DNA of 64,000 nt from Streptomyces daqingensis (GCF_014645895.1 NZ_BMMP01000010.1:62001-126000); one strand, 5' to 3'; positions 44,206-54,607 are shown, numbered from the stretch's first letter. The notes: generated by a model from the sequence alone, not told the origin. Program-made: numbers and translations.

Positions 44206-45909
44206 ATGGCGCGTTACCGCGGCACAAACACGTCAGCCACGTACACGACCGGGGACGACTCACGGCGCGGCCCGAGGAGCAAGTGGCGCAAGGGAGTTGC
44301 CGGCACGGCACTCGCGGCGGCCGCCATGGCGGCGCTGACCGCCTCGCAGGCCCCCGGCGCCCAACTCGGCGACCCCGGAGGGGAAGAGGGCAAGGACCGC
44401 GGCGAGCGCAGCCGACCCGACCTCACCCCGGGCGACGACTCGTACCACACGGAACTGCCTCCGCTGGAATCCCCCGCCCCGCCCAAGTCGCACGACAACC
44501 CCGACGTCGTCGGCTCGCAATCGGGCATACCCGCGACGGTGCTCGCGGCGTACAAGAAGGCCGAGAGGGCACTGGCCTCGACGGACCGGGGCTGCGGTCT
44601 GCGCTGGGAACTCCTCGCCGCCATCGGCAAGGTCGAGTCGGGCCAGGCGCGCGGCGGCGCCGTCGACAAGGAGGGCACCACCCTCCGGCCGATCCTCGGA
44701 CCCGTGCTGAACGGTTCGGGTTTCGCCCGTATCGAGGACACCGACGGAGGGCGCTTCGACGGCGACGCCCGGTTCGACCGCGCCGTGGGCCCCATGCAGT
44801 TCATACCCTCGACGTGGTCCCGCTGGGGCGCCGACGGAAACGGCGACGGCACCAGCGACCCCGACAACATCTACGACGCGGCCCTGGCCGCCGGTCAGTA
44901 CCTGTGCGCGGGCGGCAAGGACCTCGGATCCAAGTCCGGCCTGGACCGCGCGGTCCTCAGCTACAACCACTCCCGCGCCTACCTGCGCACCGTCCTCGCC
45001 TGGTACGAGTTCTACCGCGAGGGCACCCACGCGATCCCCGACGGCAACGGCCCGCTCCCCACGACTCCGGGCGCCGGCGCGGAGTCGGACGGCCCCGGCA
45101 AGGGGAAGGACGAGGGCGGGGGCAAGGACAAGCCCGGCAAGGACAAGCCCGGTAAGGACAAGCCGGGCAAGGGCGACGGCGACGGGGACGACGGCGGGGG
45201 CGGCAACGACGACGGGCCGAGCCCCACTCCGAGCACACCGGCCGCCCTCGAGCGCGTCGGCGACGGCGAACTCTCCGCGGGTACGGGCCAGGACTTCACG
45301 GAGCGGCCCCGCGTGAAGGTCCTCGACGAGGCGGGCAAGCCCGTCGAGGGCGTCGACGTGGAGTTCGAGATCACCGGCGACGCGACCGGTTCCGACTTCG
45401 AGGGCGACGGGACCGTCGCGACGCGGGCCGACGGCACAGCCACCGCGCCCGCGCTCAACGCGGGCGACACGGCAGGCCGGTTCACGGTGACCGCCACCGT
45501 CGCCGGCGGGGAGATCGGCTCCACTTCCTTCACGGCCACCGTCGAACCGCGGGCCACCGCACTCACCTTCGCGGCAGGCAGCCTCACCACGGCCAAGGGC
45601 ACCCCCTTCGCCGAGCAGGGCGAGATCCGCGCCACCTACAAGGGCAAGGCGGTGGCGAACGTACCGCTGAGCGCCACCCTCCTCAGTGAGAAGGGGAAGC
45701 CCCTCGAGAGCGGCCCGCGCTTCAACCTGCTCGGCGCACCCGACCGCGCTGTCACCGGCACGACGGCGGACGGTCTCCTCGGGCTGACCGAGAAGGGCGT
45801 GTTGCGTCTCCCGGTCATCCACACCGACGACACGACCGGGAAGTTCATCCTCCGCATCACCACCCCGGGCGGCCCGTCCCTCGACGTCAAGCTGACGGTC
45901 ACTGACTGA
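44206..45909 (+). CDS. Secreted MltB-like lytic transglycosylase with Ig-like domain
   Basis: 567 residues. A signal/anchor segment (about 28-48) follows a basic start. The catalytic domain (about 105-275) has GLRWELLAAIGKVESG with catalytic Glu144, GPMQFIPSTW, and SYNHSRAYL as in MltB-like murein transglycosylases. Then comes a Lys/Pro/Gly/Asp-rich linker with three tandem GKDKP repeats. The C-terminal half looks like two bacterial Ig-like (Big_1-like) domains (about 355-460 and 465-567). Expected to cleave peptidoglycan outside the membrane during growth. ATG 44206; ribosome site weak (GAGAAGGA 17 bases up). Confidence 0.88.
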   Translation: MARYRGTNTSATYTTGDDSRRGPRSKWRKGVAGTALAAAAMAALTASQAPGAQLGDPGGEEGKDRGERSRPDLTPGDDSYHTELPPLESPAPPKSHDNPDVVGSQSGIPATVLAAYKKAERALASTDRGCGLRWELLAAIGKVESGQARGGAVDKEGTTLRPILGPVLNGSGFARIEDTDGGRFDGDARFDRAVGPMQFIPSTWSRWGADGNGDGTSDPDNIYDAALAAGQYLCAGGKDLGSKSGLDRAVLSYNHSRAYLRTVLAWYEFYREGTHAIPDGNGPLPTTPGAGAESDGPGKGKDEGGGKDKPGKDKPGKDKPGKGDGDGDDGGGGNDDGPSPTPSTPAALERVGDGELSAGTGQDFTERPRVKVLDEAGKPVEGVDVEFEITGDATGSDFEGDGTVATRADGTATAPALNAGDTAGRFTVTATVAGGEIGSTSFTATVEPRATALTFAAGSLTTAKGTPFAEQGEIRATYKGKAVANVPLSATLLSEKGKPLESGPRFNLLGAPDRAVTGTTADGLLGLTEKGVLRLPVIHTDDTTGKFILRITTPGGPSLDVKLTVTD

Positions 45910-45981
45910 CGGCACCCGCCGACGTCCACCGGCTGAAGTTCACCTGCCGGCGGGGACAGCCGGCCGGCAGCACGCGGCACA

Positions 45982-48558
45982 TCAACTCCGGCCCTGGAGC
46001 CGCCGGTTGGTGTGCCGCGTCGCTTCCGCGTCCGCGGGGTCCTCGGGCCACGGGTGCTTGGGGTAGCGGCCGCGCAGCTCCGCCCGGACGGACCGGTAGC
46101 CGTCCTGCCAGAACGAGGCCAGGTCCGCGGTCACCGCGGCCGGCCGCCCGGCGGGGGAGAGGAGGTGCACCAGCAGCGGAACCCGCCCGCCCGCCAGGCG
46201 CGGCGCCTCCCGCCACCCGAAGAGCTCCTGCAACTTGGCCGCCAGTACGGGCTGTTCGCCCGAGTAGTCGATCCGCACCCGCGACCCCGAGGGCACCTCC
46301 ACGCGCTCCGGCGCCAGCTCCTCCAGCCGGGCGGCGTCGCCCGCCGCCCAGGGCAGCAGCCCCGCCAGCACCCGTCCGGCGTCGATGCGCGCGAACTCGG
46401 CCCGGGTGGTGGCGTCTCCGAGCCACTCGTCGGCCCGCTCCAGCAACGCGTCGTCGGACACCGACGGCCAGGGCGCGCCCAGCACGCGGTGGAGGAAGGC
46501 CATCCGCTGCCGCAGCGACTCGGCCTCCCGCGTCCACTTCAGCACTCCCGGGCCCTGCTCGCGCAGCCCCTCCAGCACCGCCGCCCGCACCCTCTCGCTG
46601 CCCGGCGCGCTCAGCGGGCGCTCCTCGACCTCCACGGCCCCGAGCGAGACGACCTCCCTCGCGATCACGCAGCCACGGCCCTCGTCCCAGCGCACCTCCT
46701 GCCGAACGGTCCGCAGCGCCGCCGCCGCTTCCCGCGCGGTCTCCTCGTCCAGTACGGCCGCCAGCCGCACCCGGGCCGAGGCCGACCCGGCCGGCCTGTC
46801 GGCGGTCGCCACAGCCAGCCAGGGCGCACCGTGCAGCCCGGACGCGTCAGCGCAGCGGGCCCTCGTCCCGGAGGCCATCAGATACGCCCCGTCGCCCCGG
46901 TGGGCGGCAACGCGTTCCGGGTGGGCGAGAGCGACGACCAGACCGACGCCTTCGGCGCCGCCGCGCCGCGGAGAGGAGGCCGCGGCCGGAGCTTCGCCGA
47001 CGGACGCGCACGCGGCGCGCAGCCGGCGTGCCTCCCCGCGCCAGCGTGCGCCGTACGCGTCCCGCCCCCGGCGGGCCGCCCTCAGCGCCTCCGCCACGTC
47101 GTCCCCGTACTCCCGCGGCGGCTCCTCGCTCAGCAGCGCCACCACCTCCGAGGCGAGCTCGCCCCCGACGCGGGCGGAACCGTCCAGCAGCGCCCTGGCC
47201 AGCCGGGGATGGACGCCCATCCGTGCCATCCGCCGGCCGCGTTCCGTGGGCTGCCCCGCCTCGTCGACTGCGCCGACGGCGGCCAGCACGTCGCCCGCCG
47301 CGGCCATCGCACCGGGCGGCGGCGCGTCGAGCAGCGCCAGCCCGCCGGCTCCCGGGGCGCCCCAGCACGCCGCCTGCAGTGCGAAGCCCGTCAGGTCCGC
47401 TACGGCGATCTCCGGCGACGGCCAGCGCGGCCGCGCCGCGTCCTCACCCTCGGCCCAGCAGCGGAAGACGACGCCGGGGGCCTCGCGCCCGGCCCGGCCC
47501 GCCCGCTGGGCCGCGCCGGCCTGCGAGACCCGGACGGTCGTGAGCGAACCGAGCCCACGCGCGTGGTCCGTACGCGGCTCGCGTGCGAGACCGGCGTCCA
47601 CGACGGCCCGTACCCCCGGAACCGTCAGGCTCGACTCCGCGACCGACGTCGAGAGGATCACCCGGCGCGGGCCGCCGTCCCCGGGCGCCCTTCCCCGCAG
47701 CACCGCGTCCTGCGTCGAGGCCGGCGCCCGGCCGTGCAGCCGTAGCACCTCGGCGGGGAGGCCCTGCCCCTCTTCCAGAAGCCGCGCCACCCGGCCGATC
47801 TCCGCGGCGCCCGGCAGGAAGCACAGCACGTCCCCTTCCGGGACGCTCTCCAGCGACTCCCGCACCGTCGCCGCCACGTGCCGCAGCAGCGCGGGGTCGA
47901 CCCGCATGCCGTGCGGCGGCCGCACGCCCCGCGGCGGCGGCCGGTGGCGCACCTCGACACGGTGGCCGGCCCCGCCGCCGTGCACCACCGGGGTCTCGGG
48001 GCCGTCCTCCTGCGCTGCCAGCAGCCCGGCCCACGCCTTGCCGTCCTGCGTCGCCGACGCCACGAGCAGCCGCAGCTCGGGGCGGAGCACGGACCGCACG
48101 TCGACGAGGAAGGCCACGGCGGCGTCGGCGTCCAGATGGCGCTCGTGGCACTCGTCGATCAGTACGACGTCCACGCCCGGAAGCTCCGGGTCCCGCTGGA
48201 GACGCTGCAGGAGCACCCCCGTCGTGACCACCTCGACGCGGGTGCGTCCGCTCACCTCGCGCTCCCCGCGGACCGTGAACCCGACCCGTCCACCCGGCTC
48301 CTCGCCCAGCAGCCACGCCATGCGCCGCGCGGCCGACCGCGCGGCCATGCGCCGCGGCTCGGCCACGAGCACGCTCCGCGCCGGAGAGCCGTCCAGCAGA
48401 CCCGCCAGCGACAGCGGCACGAGTGTGGTCTTCCCCGTGCCCGGCGGCGCGTGCAGCACCGCGGTGCCGCGCTCGGTGAGAGCGGTGTGCAGCGCGGGCA
48501 GTGCCTCAGCGACGGGGAGCCGCGCCAGAGCCTCGCGCCTGGAGTCCGCGCCTGCCAT
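45982..48558 (-). CDS. hrpB: ATP-dependent RNA helicase HrpB
   Basis: 858 residues. DEAH-type helicase: Walker A APPGTGKTT (Lys43), DECH (135-138), motif III SATQD and motif VI QRAGRAGR. The HrpB-specific C-terminal region ends in the DLASFWQDGY...GRYPKHPWPEDP segment. A cytoplasmic RNA helicase of unclear target in most bacteria. It ends just past the transglycosylase gene (convergent) and starts four bases after the methyltransferase stop, so both are one transcript. Confidence 0.95.
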   Translation of the reverse strand: MAGADSRREALARLPVAEALPALHTALTERGTAVLHAPPGTGKTTLVPLSLAGLLDGSPARSVLVAEPRRMAARSAARRMAWLLGEEPGGRVGFTVRGEREVSGRTRVEVVTTGVLLQRLQRDPELPGVDVVLIDECHERHLDADAAVAFLVDVRSVLRPELRLLVASATQDGKAWAGLLAAQEDGPETPVVHGGGAGHRVEVRHRPPPRGVRPPHGMRVDPALLRHVAATVRESLESVPEGDVLCFLPGAAEIGRVARLLEEGQGLPAEVLRLHGRAPASTQDAVLRGRAPGDGGPRRVILSTSVAESSLTVPGVRAVVDAGLAREPRTDHARGLGSLTTVRVSQAGAAQRAGRAGREAPGVVFRCWAEGEDAARPRWPSPEIAVADLTGFALQAACWGAPGAGGLALLDAPPPGAMAAAGDVLAAVGAVDEAGQPTERGRRMARMGVHPRLARALLDGSARVGGELASEVVALLSEEPPREYGDDVAEALRAARRGRDAYGARWRGEARRLRAACASVGEAPAAASSPRRGGAEGVGLVVALAHPERVAAHRGDGAYLMASGTRARCADASGLHGAPWLAVATADRPAGSASARVRLAAVLDEETAREAAAALRTVRQEVRWDEGRGCVIAREVVSLGAVEVEERPLSAPGSERVRAAVLEGLREQGPGVLKWTREAESLRQRMAFLHRVLGAPWPSVSDDALLERADEWLGDATTRAEFARIDAGRVLAGLLPWAAGDAARLEELAPERVEVPSGSRVRIDYSGEQPVLAAKLQELFGWREAPRLAGGRVPLLVHLLSPAGRPAAVTADLASFWQDGYRSVRAELRGRYPKHPWPEDPADAEATRHTNRRLQGRS

Positions 48559-48562
48559 GCGG

Positions 48563-49405
48563 CTAGCCCTGCCCGTGCGGCGCCTCGCGCTCGCACACGA
48601 AGACGGCCGTTCCCGGAACGAGGCGCCCGCGCAGCGGCGACCAGCCGCCCCATTCCTGCTCGTTCCAGTCGGGCCACTCCGGTTCGACGACGTCGAGGAG
48701 CCTGAGCCCGGCGCCGACCACGTCCCGGACGCGGTCGCCCATGGTGCGGTGGTGCTCGACGTACACGGCGCGCCCCGCCTCGTCCTCCTCCACGTAGGGC
48801 GTCCTGTCGAAGTAGGAGGAGAGCACGGTCAGACCCTCGGGACCCGGCTCGTCCGGCAGCGCCCAGCGGAAGGGGTGGGTGACGGAGAAGACGAAGCGCC
48901 CGCCGGGGCGCAGCACGCGCCGCACCTCCCGCAGCACGCGGACCGGCTCCGCCACGAACGGCAGCGCCCCGAACGCGGAGCACGCCAGGTCGAACGAGCC
49001 GTCCGCGAAGGGCAGCGCGCAGGCGTCGGCCTCCACGAGAGGGATCGCCGGCCGGCCCTGGGAGTCGTCGATGCGCAGCGCGTGCTGCAGCTGCCGGTGC
49101 GAGATGTCGAGGGCGACGGGGTGCGCGCCCTGCGCGGCCAGCCAGCGCGAGCACTGCGCCGCCCCGGCACCGACCTCAAGGATCCGGCGGCCGCGCAGAG
49201 CCGCGGGCGGCCCGAGCAGGCGGGCCCGCTCCTCGTCCAGCCCCTCGGGGCACCACACGAACCGGGCGTCACCGAGGAACGCGCCGTGCTCGTCCTGGTA
49301 CTCGTCGGCGTTCCCGTCCCACCAGTGCCGGTTGGCGCGGCTGCTCTCGGCGGTTCCGGCGGCACGCCGCACCGCTGCGGGCTCCGGCCCGCCGTCTTCG
49401 GTCAT
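48563..49405 (-). CDS. SAM-dependent class I methyltransferase
   Basis: 280 residues. The Rossmann SAM motif I is LEVGAGAAQCSRWLA, followed by ALDISHRQLQHA, VEADACALPFADGSFDLACS and RVLRPGGRFVFSVTHPF, a standard Methyltransf_11 order. The N-terminal ANRHWWDGNADEYQDEHG is characteristic of a conserved actinobacterial subgroup. ATG 49405; a GTG at 49408 is equally possible. Upstream of hrpB with a 4-bp gap. Substrate unknown. Confidence 0.9.
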   Translation of the reverse strand: MTEDGGPEPAAVRRAAGTAESSRANRHWWDGNADEYQDEHGAFLGDARFVWCPEGLDEERARLLGPPAALRGRRILEVGAGAAQCSRWLAAQGAHPVALDISHRQLQHALRIDDSQGRPAIPLVEADACALPFADGSFDLACSAFGALPFVAEPVRVLREVRRVLRPGGRFVFSVTHPFRWALPDEPGPEGLTVLSSYFDRTPYVEEDEAGRAVYVEHHRTMGDRVRDVVGAGLRLLDVVEPEWPDWNEQEWGGWSPLRGRLVPGTAVFVCEREAPHGQG

Positions 49406-49574
49406 CACGCCAGCCGTCGTTCTCTCGATCTCGGATTTCCTGTCAGGGAGATTTGCCGGGGCCGGGGCCCCTCGTCAGGCTCTTCGGGAGGCTCAGGGAG
49501 CGTGACAGAGGCGCGGATCGCGACGGGGTGCGCCGGTTATGGGACGTTCCACCCCTGCTGTGCTCTTTCGCGCA

Positions 49575-49603
49575 TTGACCATGCCCAGCGGCCCCCGTAT
49601 GCT
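49575..49603 (+). promoter_or_regulatory. Consensus-like promoter for rpsA
   Basis: TTGACC (49575-49580) and TATGCT (49598-49603) with the ideal 17-bp spacer, on the sense strand 184 bp before rpsA. It predicts an untranslated leader of roughly 175 nt. The leader has no convincing gene. Confidence 0.75.
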
Positions 49604-49786
49604 ACAAGTTGCGCTGCGGGCCTGCGTGCCTCGGACGGAGCAGGCCGCGCTCGCATCGGTGGTGTATCCCCTCGGGTTTGTAGCTCTCAAGGCTGTGTCC
49701 GGCTGGCTTGCATGCGCGGTGCGATAACGGGCTCTCGGCGTGGCAGTACCTACGACTTCATGTCCGTACCGGAGACCCTTTCACAC

Positions 49787-51319
49787 ATGACGAGCAGCAC
49801 CGAGACCACCGCCACCACTCCGCAGGTTGCGGTAAACGACATCGGTTCCGAGGAAGCCTTCCTCGCCGCGATCGACGAGACGATCAAGTACTTCAACGAC
49901 GGCGACATCGTCGACGGCGTCATCGTGAAGGTCGACCGGGACGAGGTCCTGCTCGACATCGGTTACAAAACCGAAGGTGTCATCCCTTCCCGTGAGCTGT
50001 CGATCAAGCACGACGTCGACCCCAACGAGGTCGTCGCCGTCGGAGACGAGATCGAGGCCCTGGTTCTCCAGAAGGAGGACAAGGAAGGCCGCCTGATCCT
50101 CTCCAAGAAGCGTGCGCAGTACGAGCGCGCCTGGGGCACGATCGAGAAGATCAAGGAAGAAGACGGCATCGTCACCGGCACCGTCATCGAGGTCGTCAAG
50201 GGCGGCCTCATCCTCGACATCGGCCTCCGCGGCTTCCTCCCCGCCTCCCTCGTGGAGATGCGCCGGGTCCGCGACCTGCAGCCGTACGTCGGCAAGGAGC
50301 TCGAAGCCAAGATCATCGAGCTCGACAAGAACCGGAACAACGTGGTTCTCTCCCGCCGTGCCTGGCTGGAGCAGACGCAGAGCGAGGTCCGCCAGACCTT
50401 CCTCACCACCCTCCAGAAGGGCCAGGTGCGCTCCGGCGTCGTCTCGTCCATCGTCAACTTCGGCGCCTTCGTCGACCTCGGCGGTGTCGACGGTCTGGTC
50501 CACGTCTCCGAGCTGTCCTGGAAGCACATCGACCACCCCTCCGAGGTCGTCGAGGTCGGCCAGGAGGTCACGGTCGAGGTCCTGGACGTCGACATGGACC
50601 GCGAGCGCGTCTCGCTGTCCCTGAAGGCCACGCAGGAAGACCCGTGGCAGCAGTTCGCCCGCACGCACCAGATCGGCCAGGTCGTGCCCGGCAAGGTCAC
50701 GAAGCTGGTTCCGTTCGGTGCGTTCGTCCGCGTGGACGAGGGCATCGAGGGTCTGGTCCACATCTCCGAGCTGGCCGAGCGCCACGTGGAGATCCCGGAG
50801 CAGGTCGTCCAGGTCAACGACGAGATCTTCGTCAAGGTCATCGACATCGACCTCGAGCGCCGCCGCATCAGCCTCTCGCTGAAGCAGGCCAACGAGGCCT
50901 TCGGTGCCGACCCGACGGCGGTCGACTTCGACCCGACGCTGTACGGCATGGCCGCCTCGTACGACGACCAGGGCAACTACATCTACCCCGAGGGCTTCGA
51001 CCCCGAGGCCAACGACTGGCTGGAGGGGTACGAGAAGCAGCGCGAGGAGTGGGAGCGTCAGTACGCCGACGCGCAGACCCGCTTCGAGCAGCACCAGGCG
51101 CAGGTCATCAAGTCCCGCGAGGCCGACGAGCAGGCGGCGGCCGAAGGCGCTGCCGGCGGCGGCAACGCCCAGCAGCAGCAGGGCGGCGGCGGTGGCGGCC
51201 AGGCCGGCGGTTCCGGCGGCGGCTCGTACTCCTCGGAGTCGAACGAGGACGCCGGTGCTCTCGCCTCCGACGAGGCGCTGGCAGCCCTCCGCGAGAAGCT
51301 CGCGGGCGGCCAGAGCTGA
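49787..51319 (+). CDS. rpsA: 30S ribosomal protein S1
   Basis: 510 residues with four S1 RNA-binding repeats (about 43-113, 128-193, 214-282, 299-368) and an acidic/Gly-rich C-terminal tail. The tail ends LASDEALAALREKLAGGQS, as in other Streptomyces S1 proteins. S1 binds mRNA on the small subunit and helps initiation. ATG 49787 starts MTSSTETTATT; an in-frame ATG at 49757 is open but less likely. Spacing from GGAG is long, not rare for this gene. Own promoter and a strong terminator make it monocistronic. Confidence 0.97.
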   Translation: MTSSTETTATTPQVAVNDIGSEEAFLAAIDETIKYFNDGDIVDGVIVKVDRDEVLLDIGYKTEGVIPSRELSIKHDVDPNEVVAVGDEIEALVLQKEDKEGRLILSKKRAQYERAWGTIEKIKEEDGIVTGTVIEVVKGGLILDIGLRGFLPASLVEMRRVRDLQPYVGKELEAKIIELDKNRNNVVLSRRAWLEQTQSEVRQTFLTTLQKGQVRSGVVSSIVNFGAFVDLGGVDGLVHVSELSWKHIDHPSEVVEVGQEVTVEVLDVDMDRERVSLSLKATQEDPWQQFARTHQIGQVVPGKVTKLVPFGAFVRVDEGIEGLVHISELAERHVEIPEQVVQVNDEIFVKVIDIDLERRRISLSLKQANEAFGADPTAVDFDPTLYGMAASYDDQGNYIYPEGFDPEANDWLEGYEKQREEWERQYADAQTRFEQHQAQVIKSREADEQAAAEGAAGGGNAQQQQGGGGGGQAGGSGGGSYSSESNEDAGALASDEALAALREKLAGGQS

Positions 51320-51352
51320 GCGCTCACCGCTGAGCGGTAGCTGAAGCAGACG

Positions 51353-51388
51353 AGGTGGGGTCCGCTCCTTCGGGAGCGGGCCCCACCT
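51353..51388 (+). terminator. 16-bp hairpin with TTCG loop after rpsA
   Basis: 51353-51368 pairs with 51373-51388 (one G-U) around a TTCG tetraloop, 33 bases after the rpsA stop. Confidence 0.92.
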
Positions 51389-51589
51389 TCGTGTGCGCGG
51401 ACTTCGCGCCCCGCCGGGCCCGAGGCAGAACGGGTCCCGGACGGATCGATGAGGACGCGTACGCCCTCCTGCGGCTGGTACTCGCCGACGTGCCGGGGAC
51501 CGGTGCGGCGGCCGGGGGAGCGCGGCGGGAATGCGCGGAGCCCCGTCGGCCGTTGTGCGAGAGGAACGCGACGAGAAGGGGCGCCAGCA

Positions 51590-52570
51590 GTGCACGCATC
51601 GCACAGTGGGCAGAAGATGTACACGTGGGACGAGAGCGGACTCGAAGCGGTCGACGCCGTCATCGAAGACCCGGACGGTGCCGGGCTGGTGATGCTCTAT
51701 CACTTCCAGGGGTACATGGACGCGGGCGAGGCCGGTGAGCAGATCGTCGATCGGCTGAAGGCGAGCCAGCCCTACGTGACCGTCGCCCGGTTCGACACCG
51801 ACCGGCTCGTGGACTACCGCGCGCGCCGTCCCGCCATGACGTTCCGCCGCGACCGGTGGGTCTCCTACGACACGCCTCGTCTGGAGCTGCTCCTGATGCG
51901 CGACGCCACCGGCGTGCCGTTCCTGCTGCTGTCCGGGCCAGAACCGGACGTGCAGTGGGAGGGGTTCACCGAGGCGGTGCGGGAGATCACCGGCCGTCTG
52001 GACGTGCGCATGGCCGTCAACTTCCACGGCATCCCCATGGGGGTGCCCCACACCCGTCCCGTGGGGCTCACCCCGCACGGCACGCGCACGGACCTGGTGC
52101 CGGGGCACCGTCCGCTCTTCGAGGAGGCCGAAGTCCCCGGCAGCGCCGCCGGGTTGATCGAGCTGCGGCTCGCTGAGGCGGGCCTCGACGTGCTGGGAGT
52201 GGTCGCGCACGTGCCGCACTACGTCGCGCGCTCCAGCTATCCGGACGCCGCCGTCGTCATCGTGGACGCCGTGACGTCCGCGACCGGGCTGGTGCTCCCG
52301 GAGGTCGCGCACGCGCTGCGCACGGAAGCGCTGAAGACCCAGGACGAGATCGAACGGCAGCTCGCCGAGGGCGACGACGACCTGGTGTCCGTCGTGCGCG
52401 GCCTGGAGCAGCAGTACGACGCTCTCGCGGGCGCGGAGACCCGGGGCAGCCTGGTCGCGGAGCCGAGTGAACTGCCGTCGGCCGACGAGCTGGGGGCGGT
52501 CTTCGAGCGCTTCCTCGCCGAGCGTGAGGGCGAAGGCGGAAGCGCGGGCGGTGCCGGCGCGGGCCGCTGA
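51590..52570 (+). CDS. PAC2-family proteasome-assembly-chaperone-like protein
   Basis: 326 residues from GTG 51590 (AAGGGG upstream); ATG 51617 is the other candidate. The PAC2 domain is seen as [34 protein letters not shown] and [18 protein letters not shown]. The family is named after eukaryotic proteasome assembly chaperones; in actinobacteria the role is unproven. The C-terminal tail is Glu/Gly-rich. Between rpsA and coaE, apparently its own transcript. Confidence 0.88.
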   Translation: MHASHSGQKMYTWDESGLEAVDAVIEDPDGAGLVMLYHFQGYMDAGEAGEQIVDRLKASQPYVTVARFDTDRLVDYRARRPAMTFRRDRWVSYDTPRLELLLMRDATGVPFLLLSGPEPDVQWEGFTEAVREITGRLDVRMAVNFHGIPMGVPHTRPVGLTPHGTRTDLVPGHRPLFEEAEVPGSAAGLIELRLAEAGLDVLGVVAHVPHYVARSSYPDAAVVIVDAVTSATGLVLPEVAHALRTEALKTQDEIERQLAEGDDDLVSVVRGLEQQYDALAGAETRGSLVAEPSELPSADELGAVFERFLAEREGEGGSAGGAGAGR

Positions 52571-52634
52571 CACTGGTCCCGCCTCTCCCCGGCCGGCACC
52601 GGGAGGCCGGCAAGCAGCGTATAGCGTGGCACGC

Positions 52635-53270
52635 ATGCTGAAGGTCGGACTGACGGGCGGAATCGGCGCGGGCAAGAGCGAGGTCTCACGGCTGCTCGAC
52701 TCCTACGGCGCCGTGATCGTCGACGCTGACAAGATCGCCCGCGAGGTCGTGGAGCCGGGAACGCCCGGGCTCGCCGCCGTGGTCCAGGAGTTCGGAGCCG
52801 GAATCCTCACGCCTGAGGGCACCCTCGACCGCCAGAGGCTCGGATCGGTCGTCTTCGCCGACTCCGACCGGCTGGCCGCGCTGAACGCCATCGTCCACCC
52901 CCTCGTCGGCGAGCGCTCCGCGGAGCTGGAGCGGGCGGCGGTCGAGGAGGAGCGGGCCGGAGGGGAAGAGAGCCCCGCCGTGGTCGTCCACGACGTACCG
53001 CTGATCGCGGAGAACGGGCTCGCCCCCCTCTACGACCTCGTCGTGGTCGTCGACGCCTCGCCGGGGACGCAGCTCGAGCGGCTGACGCGCGTCCGCGGCA
53101 TGTCCCGGGAGGAGGCCGCCGCCCGGATGGCGGCACAGGCGACGCGCGCCGAGCGGCTCGCCGTCGCCGACATCGTGATCGACAACGACGGCACGCTCGC
53201 GGACCTGGAGGCCCGGGTCCGTGAGGTGTGGGAGGAGCTGCGCAGGCGGGCGGCGGCGGCGCGCTCCTGA
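52635..53270 (+). CDS. coaE: Dephospho-CoA kinase
   Basis: 211 residues; phosphorylates dephospho-CoA, the last step of CoA synthesis. P-loop GGIGAGKS (8-15), the [11 protein letters not shown] substrate segment and the lid-region [20 protein letters not shown] are all present. ATG 52635. Stands 64 bp after the PAC2 gene and could share its transcript. Single-domain version, without the UPF0157 fusion seen in mycobacteria. Confidence 0.96.
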   Translation: MLKVGLTGGIGAGKSEVSRLLDSYGAVIVDADKIAREVVEPGTPGLAAVVQEFGAGILTPEGTLDRQRLGSVVFADSDRLAALNAIVHPLVGERSAELERAAVEEERAGGEESPAVVVHDVPLIAENGLAPLYDLVVVVDASPGTQLERLTRVRGMSREEAAARMAAQATRAERLAVADIVIDNDGTLADLEARVREVWEELRRRAAAARS

Positions 53271-53393
53271 CGTAGCCCGCTCCGGTGGGAGCAGAGTGCG
53301 CACGGTTGCGGCAGGGAATACGTGAAGGGGACGGGGGCGTTCCCGCGCCCGTGAGCCGCAACTGTCACCGGCACCGGTGAGGAGGCAGCCAAC

Positions 53394-53768
53394 GTGTCCG
53401 AGGCCACCCCCGAGACCCTGGTCATCGAGTTCCGCGCCGCCGAGCAGCTGCTCGACGCCCGCGACCCGCGAGGTGCGCTCAAACTGCTCGACACGGTCGT
53501 CGCAGCGCATCCGGAGAACACCGCGGCACGGCTGCTGCGGGCCCGCGCCTTCTTCCTCGGGGCACAACTGCGCCCGGCGGAAATGGAGTTCCAGACCGTT
53601 CTGGAGCGCGAGCCCGACAACGCCTTCGCCCACTTCGCGCTGGGCCGCACGCTCCAGCGTGCCAACCGTGCCGACGAGGCCCGCCGGCACTTCCGGCTCG
53701 CCGCGGCGCTCGACCCGCGGCCCGACTTCGTCGAGGCGGCCGCTTTCGATCCCCCGCAGCCCACCTGA
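53394..53768 (+). CDS. Small TPR protein
   Basis: 124 residues, about three tetratricopeptide repeats: DPRGALKLLDTVVAAHPENTA, RLLRARAFFLGAQLRPAEME, FALGRTLQRANRADEARRHF. GTG 53394 with GAGGAGG just upstream. Probably a cytoplasmic scaffold; partner unknown. Conserved next to coaE in streptomycetes as far as I recall. Confidence 0.88.
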   Translation: MSEATPETLVIEFRAAEQLLDARDPRGALKLLDTVVAAHPENTAARLLRARAFFLGAQLRPAEMEFQTVLEREPDNAFAHFALGRTLQRANRADEARRHFRLAAALDPRPDFVEAAAFDPPQPT

Positions 53769-53998
53769 GCCGCTGCCGGCGCGCCGGCGGCCTCCCGCGG
53801 TCCGGCCCGGCCGGGGGACTGCTCGAACCTGACCGGCTCCCTCCTTACGGCGCCCGGGCACCCTGTGACTAGGGTGTCCGGGCGGTGGCGTGAGCGGGCC
53901 CGCACTGCGCGTCCGCTCGGACGGCCGCCGGGCAGGACCGGTGGCGGGGAGTGCAGAAGGCGCGGCGCCGTACGGACGTGGTAGCAGGGGGGCAGGGC

Positions 53999-54607
53999 AT
54001 GGGGCGGTTCTTCGGCGGTACGGGAGCAGCGGGGCCGGAACTGGAGCTGGGCGGTGGGGGGACGTTCGCGCCGCTCCCGGCTCCCAGCTGGAAGGGGCGG
54101 GTCTTCGGCGGGCTGTTCTTCGTTCTCGCAGCGGTCTGCGTCGGCATAGCCGCCTACAACATCGCCCACACGGCCGGTCTGGCCGGACGGCCCGGCACCG
54201 TCACCGTGGAGCGGTGCTGGACGGAGCACGGGTCGGGGCGCAACAGCGACAAGACCGTCTGCTCCGGCACCTTCCGCCCGGACGACGGCACCCGCGCCGT
54301 GCCGGACGCGGTGGTGCCCCGGGCTCTGAGGGACGGGCAGAAGATCGCCGTACAGCAGACCGGACGGGGCTACCTTCCCAACGGTGTCGGGGAGAGCGCC
54401 CGCTGGATCGCGCTCTTCTTCTTCGCCTGGATCGTCGCCGCTCTGGGCATCCCCTTCGCCGCGACCGGGATATTCCCGGGCAAAGGCCAGGCCGCCGCCG
54501 TCGGCACCAGAATCCGAGGGACCAGGGCCGCGCGGGTGCTGAAGTACATGCTGGCCGGCGGCGCCGGGGGAGCGGCCGTGAGCCTCTACGTGACCTGGGT
54601 GCTCTGA
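53999..54607 (+). CDS. Two- or three-pass membrane protein of unknown function
   Basis: 202 residues from ATG 53999 (GGGGGGCAGGG upstream). Hydrophobic segments at about 34-56 and 133-155, with a possible third at the C-terminus (about 183-202). The loop between the first two contains a pair of Cys (ERCW ... TVCSG) and probably faces outside, with a GTVTVERC start typical of DUF3592-like loops. Unknown role; stands alone. Confidence 0.75.
   Translation: MGRFFGGTGAAGPELELGGGGTFAPLPAPSWKGRVFGGLFFVLAAVCVGIAAYNIAHTAGLAGRPGTVTVERCWTEHGSGRNSDKTVCSGTFRPDDGTRAVPDAVVPRALRDGQKIAVQQTGRGYLPNGVGESARWIALFFFAWIVAALGIPFAATGIFPGKGQAAAVGTRIRGTRAARVLKYMLAGGAGGAAVSLYVTWVL

Noticed and set aside
46385-49786. Long plus-strand frame in front of and continuous with rpsA
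   Set aside because: It is antisense to hrpB and the methyltransferase, Ser/Arg/Pro-rich and without domains; the S1 protein clearly starts at 49787.
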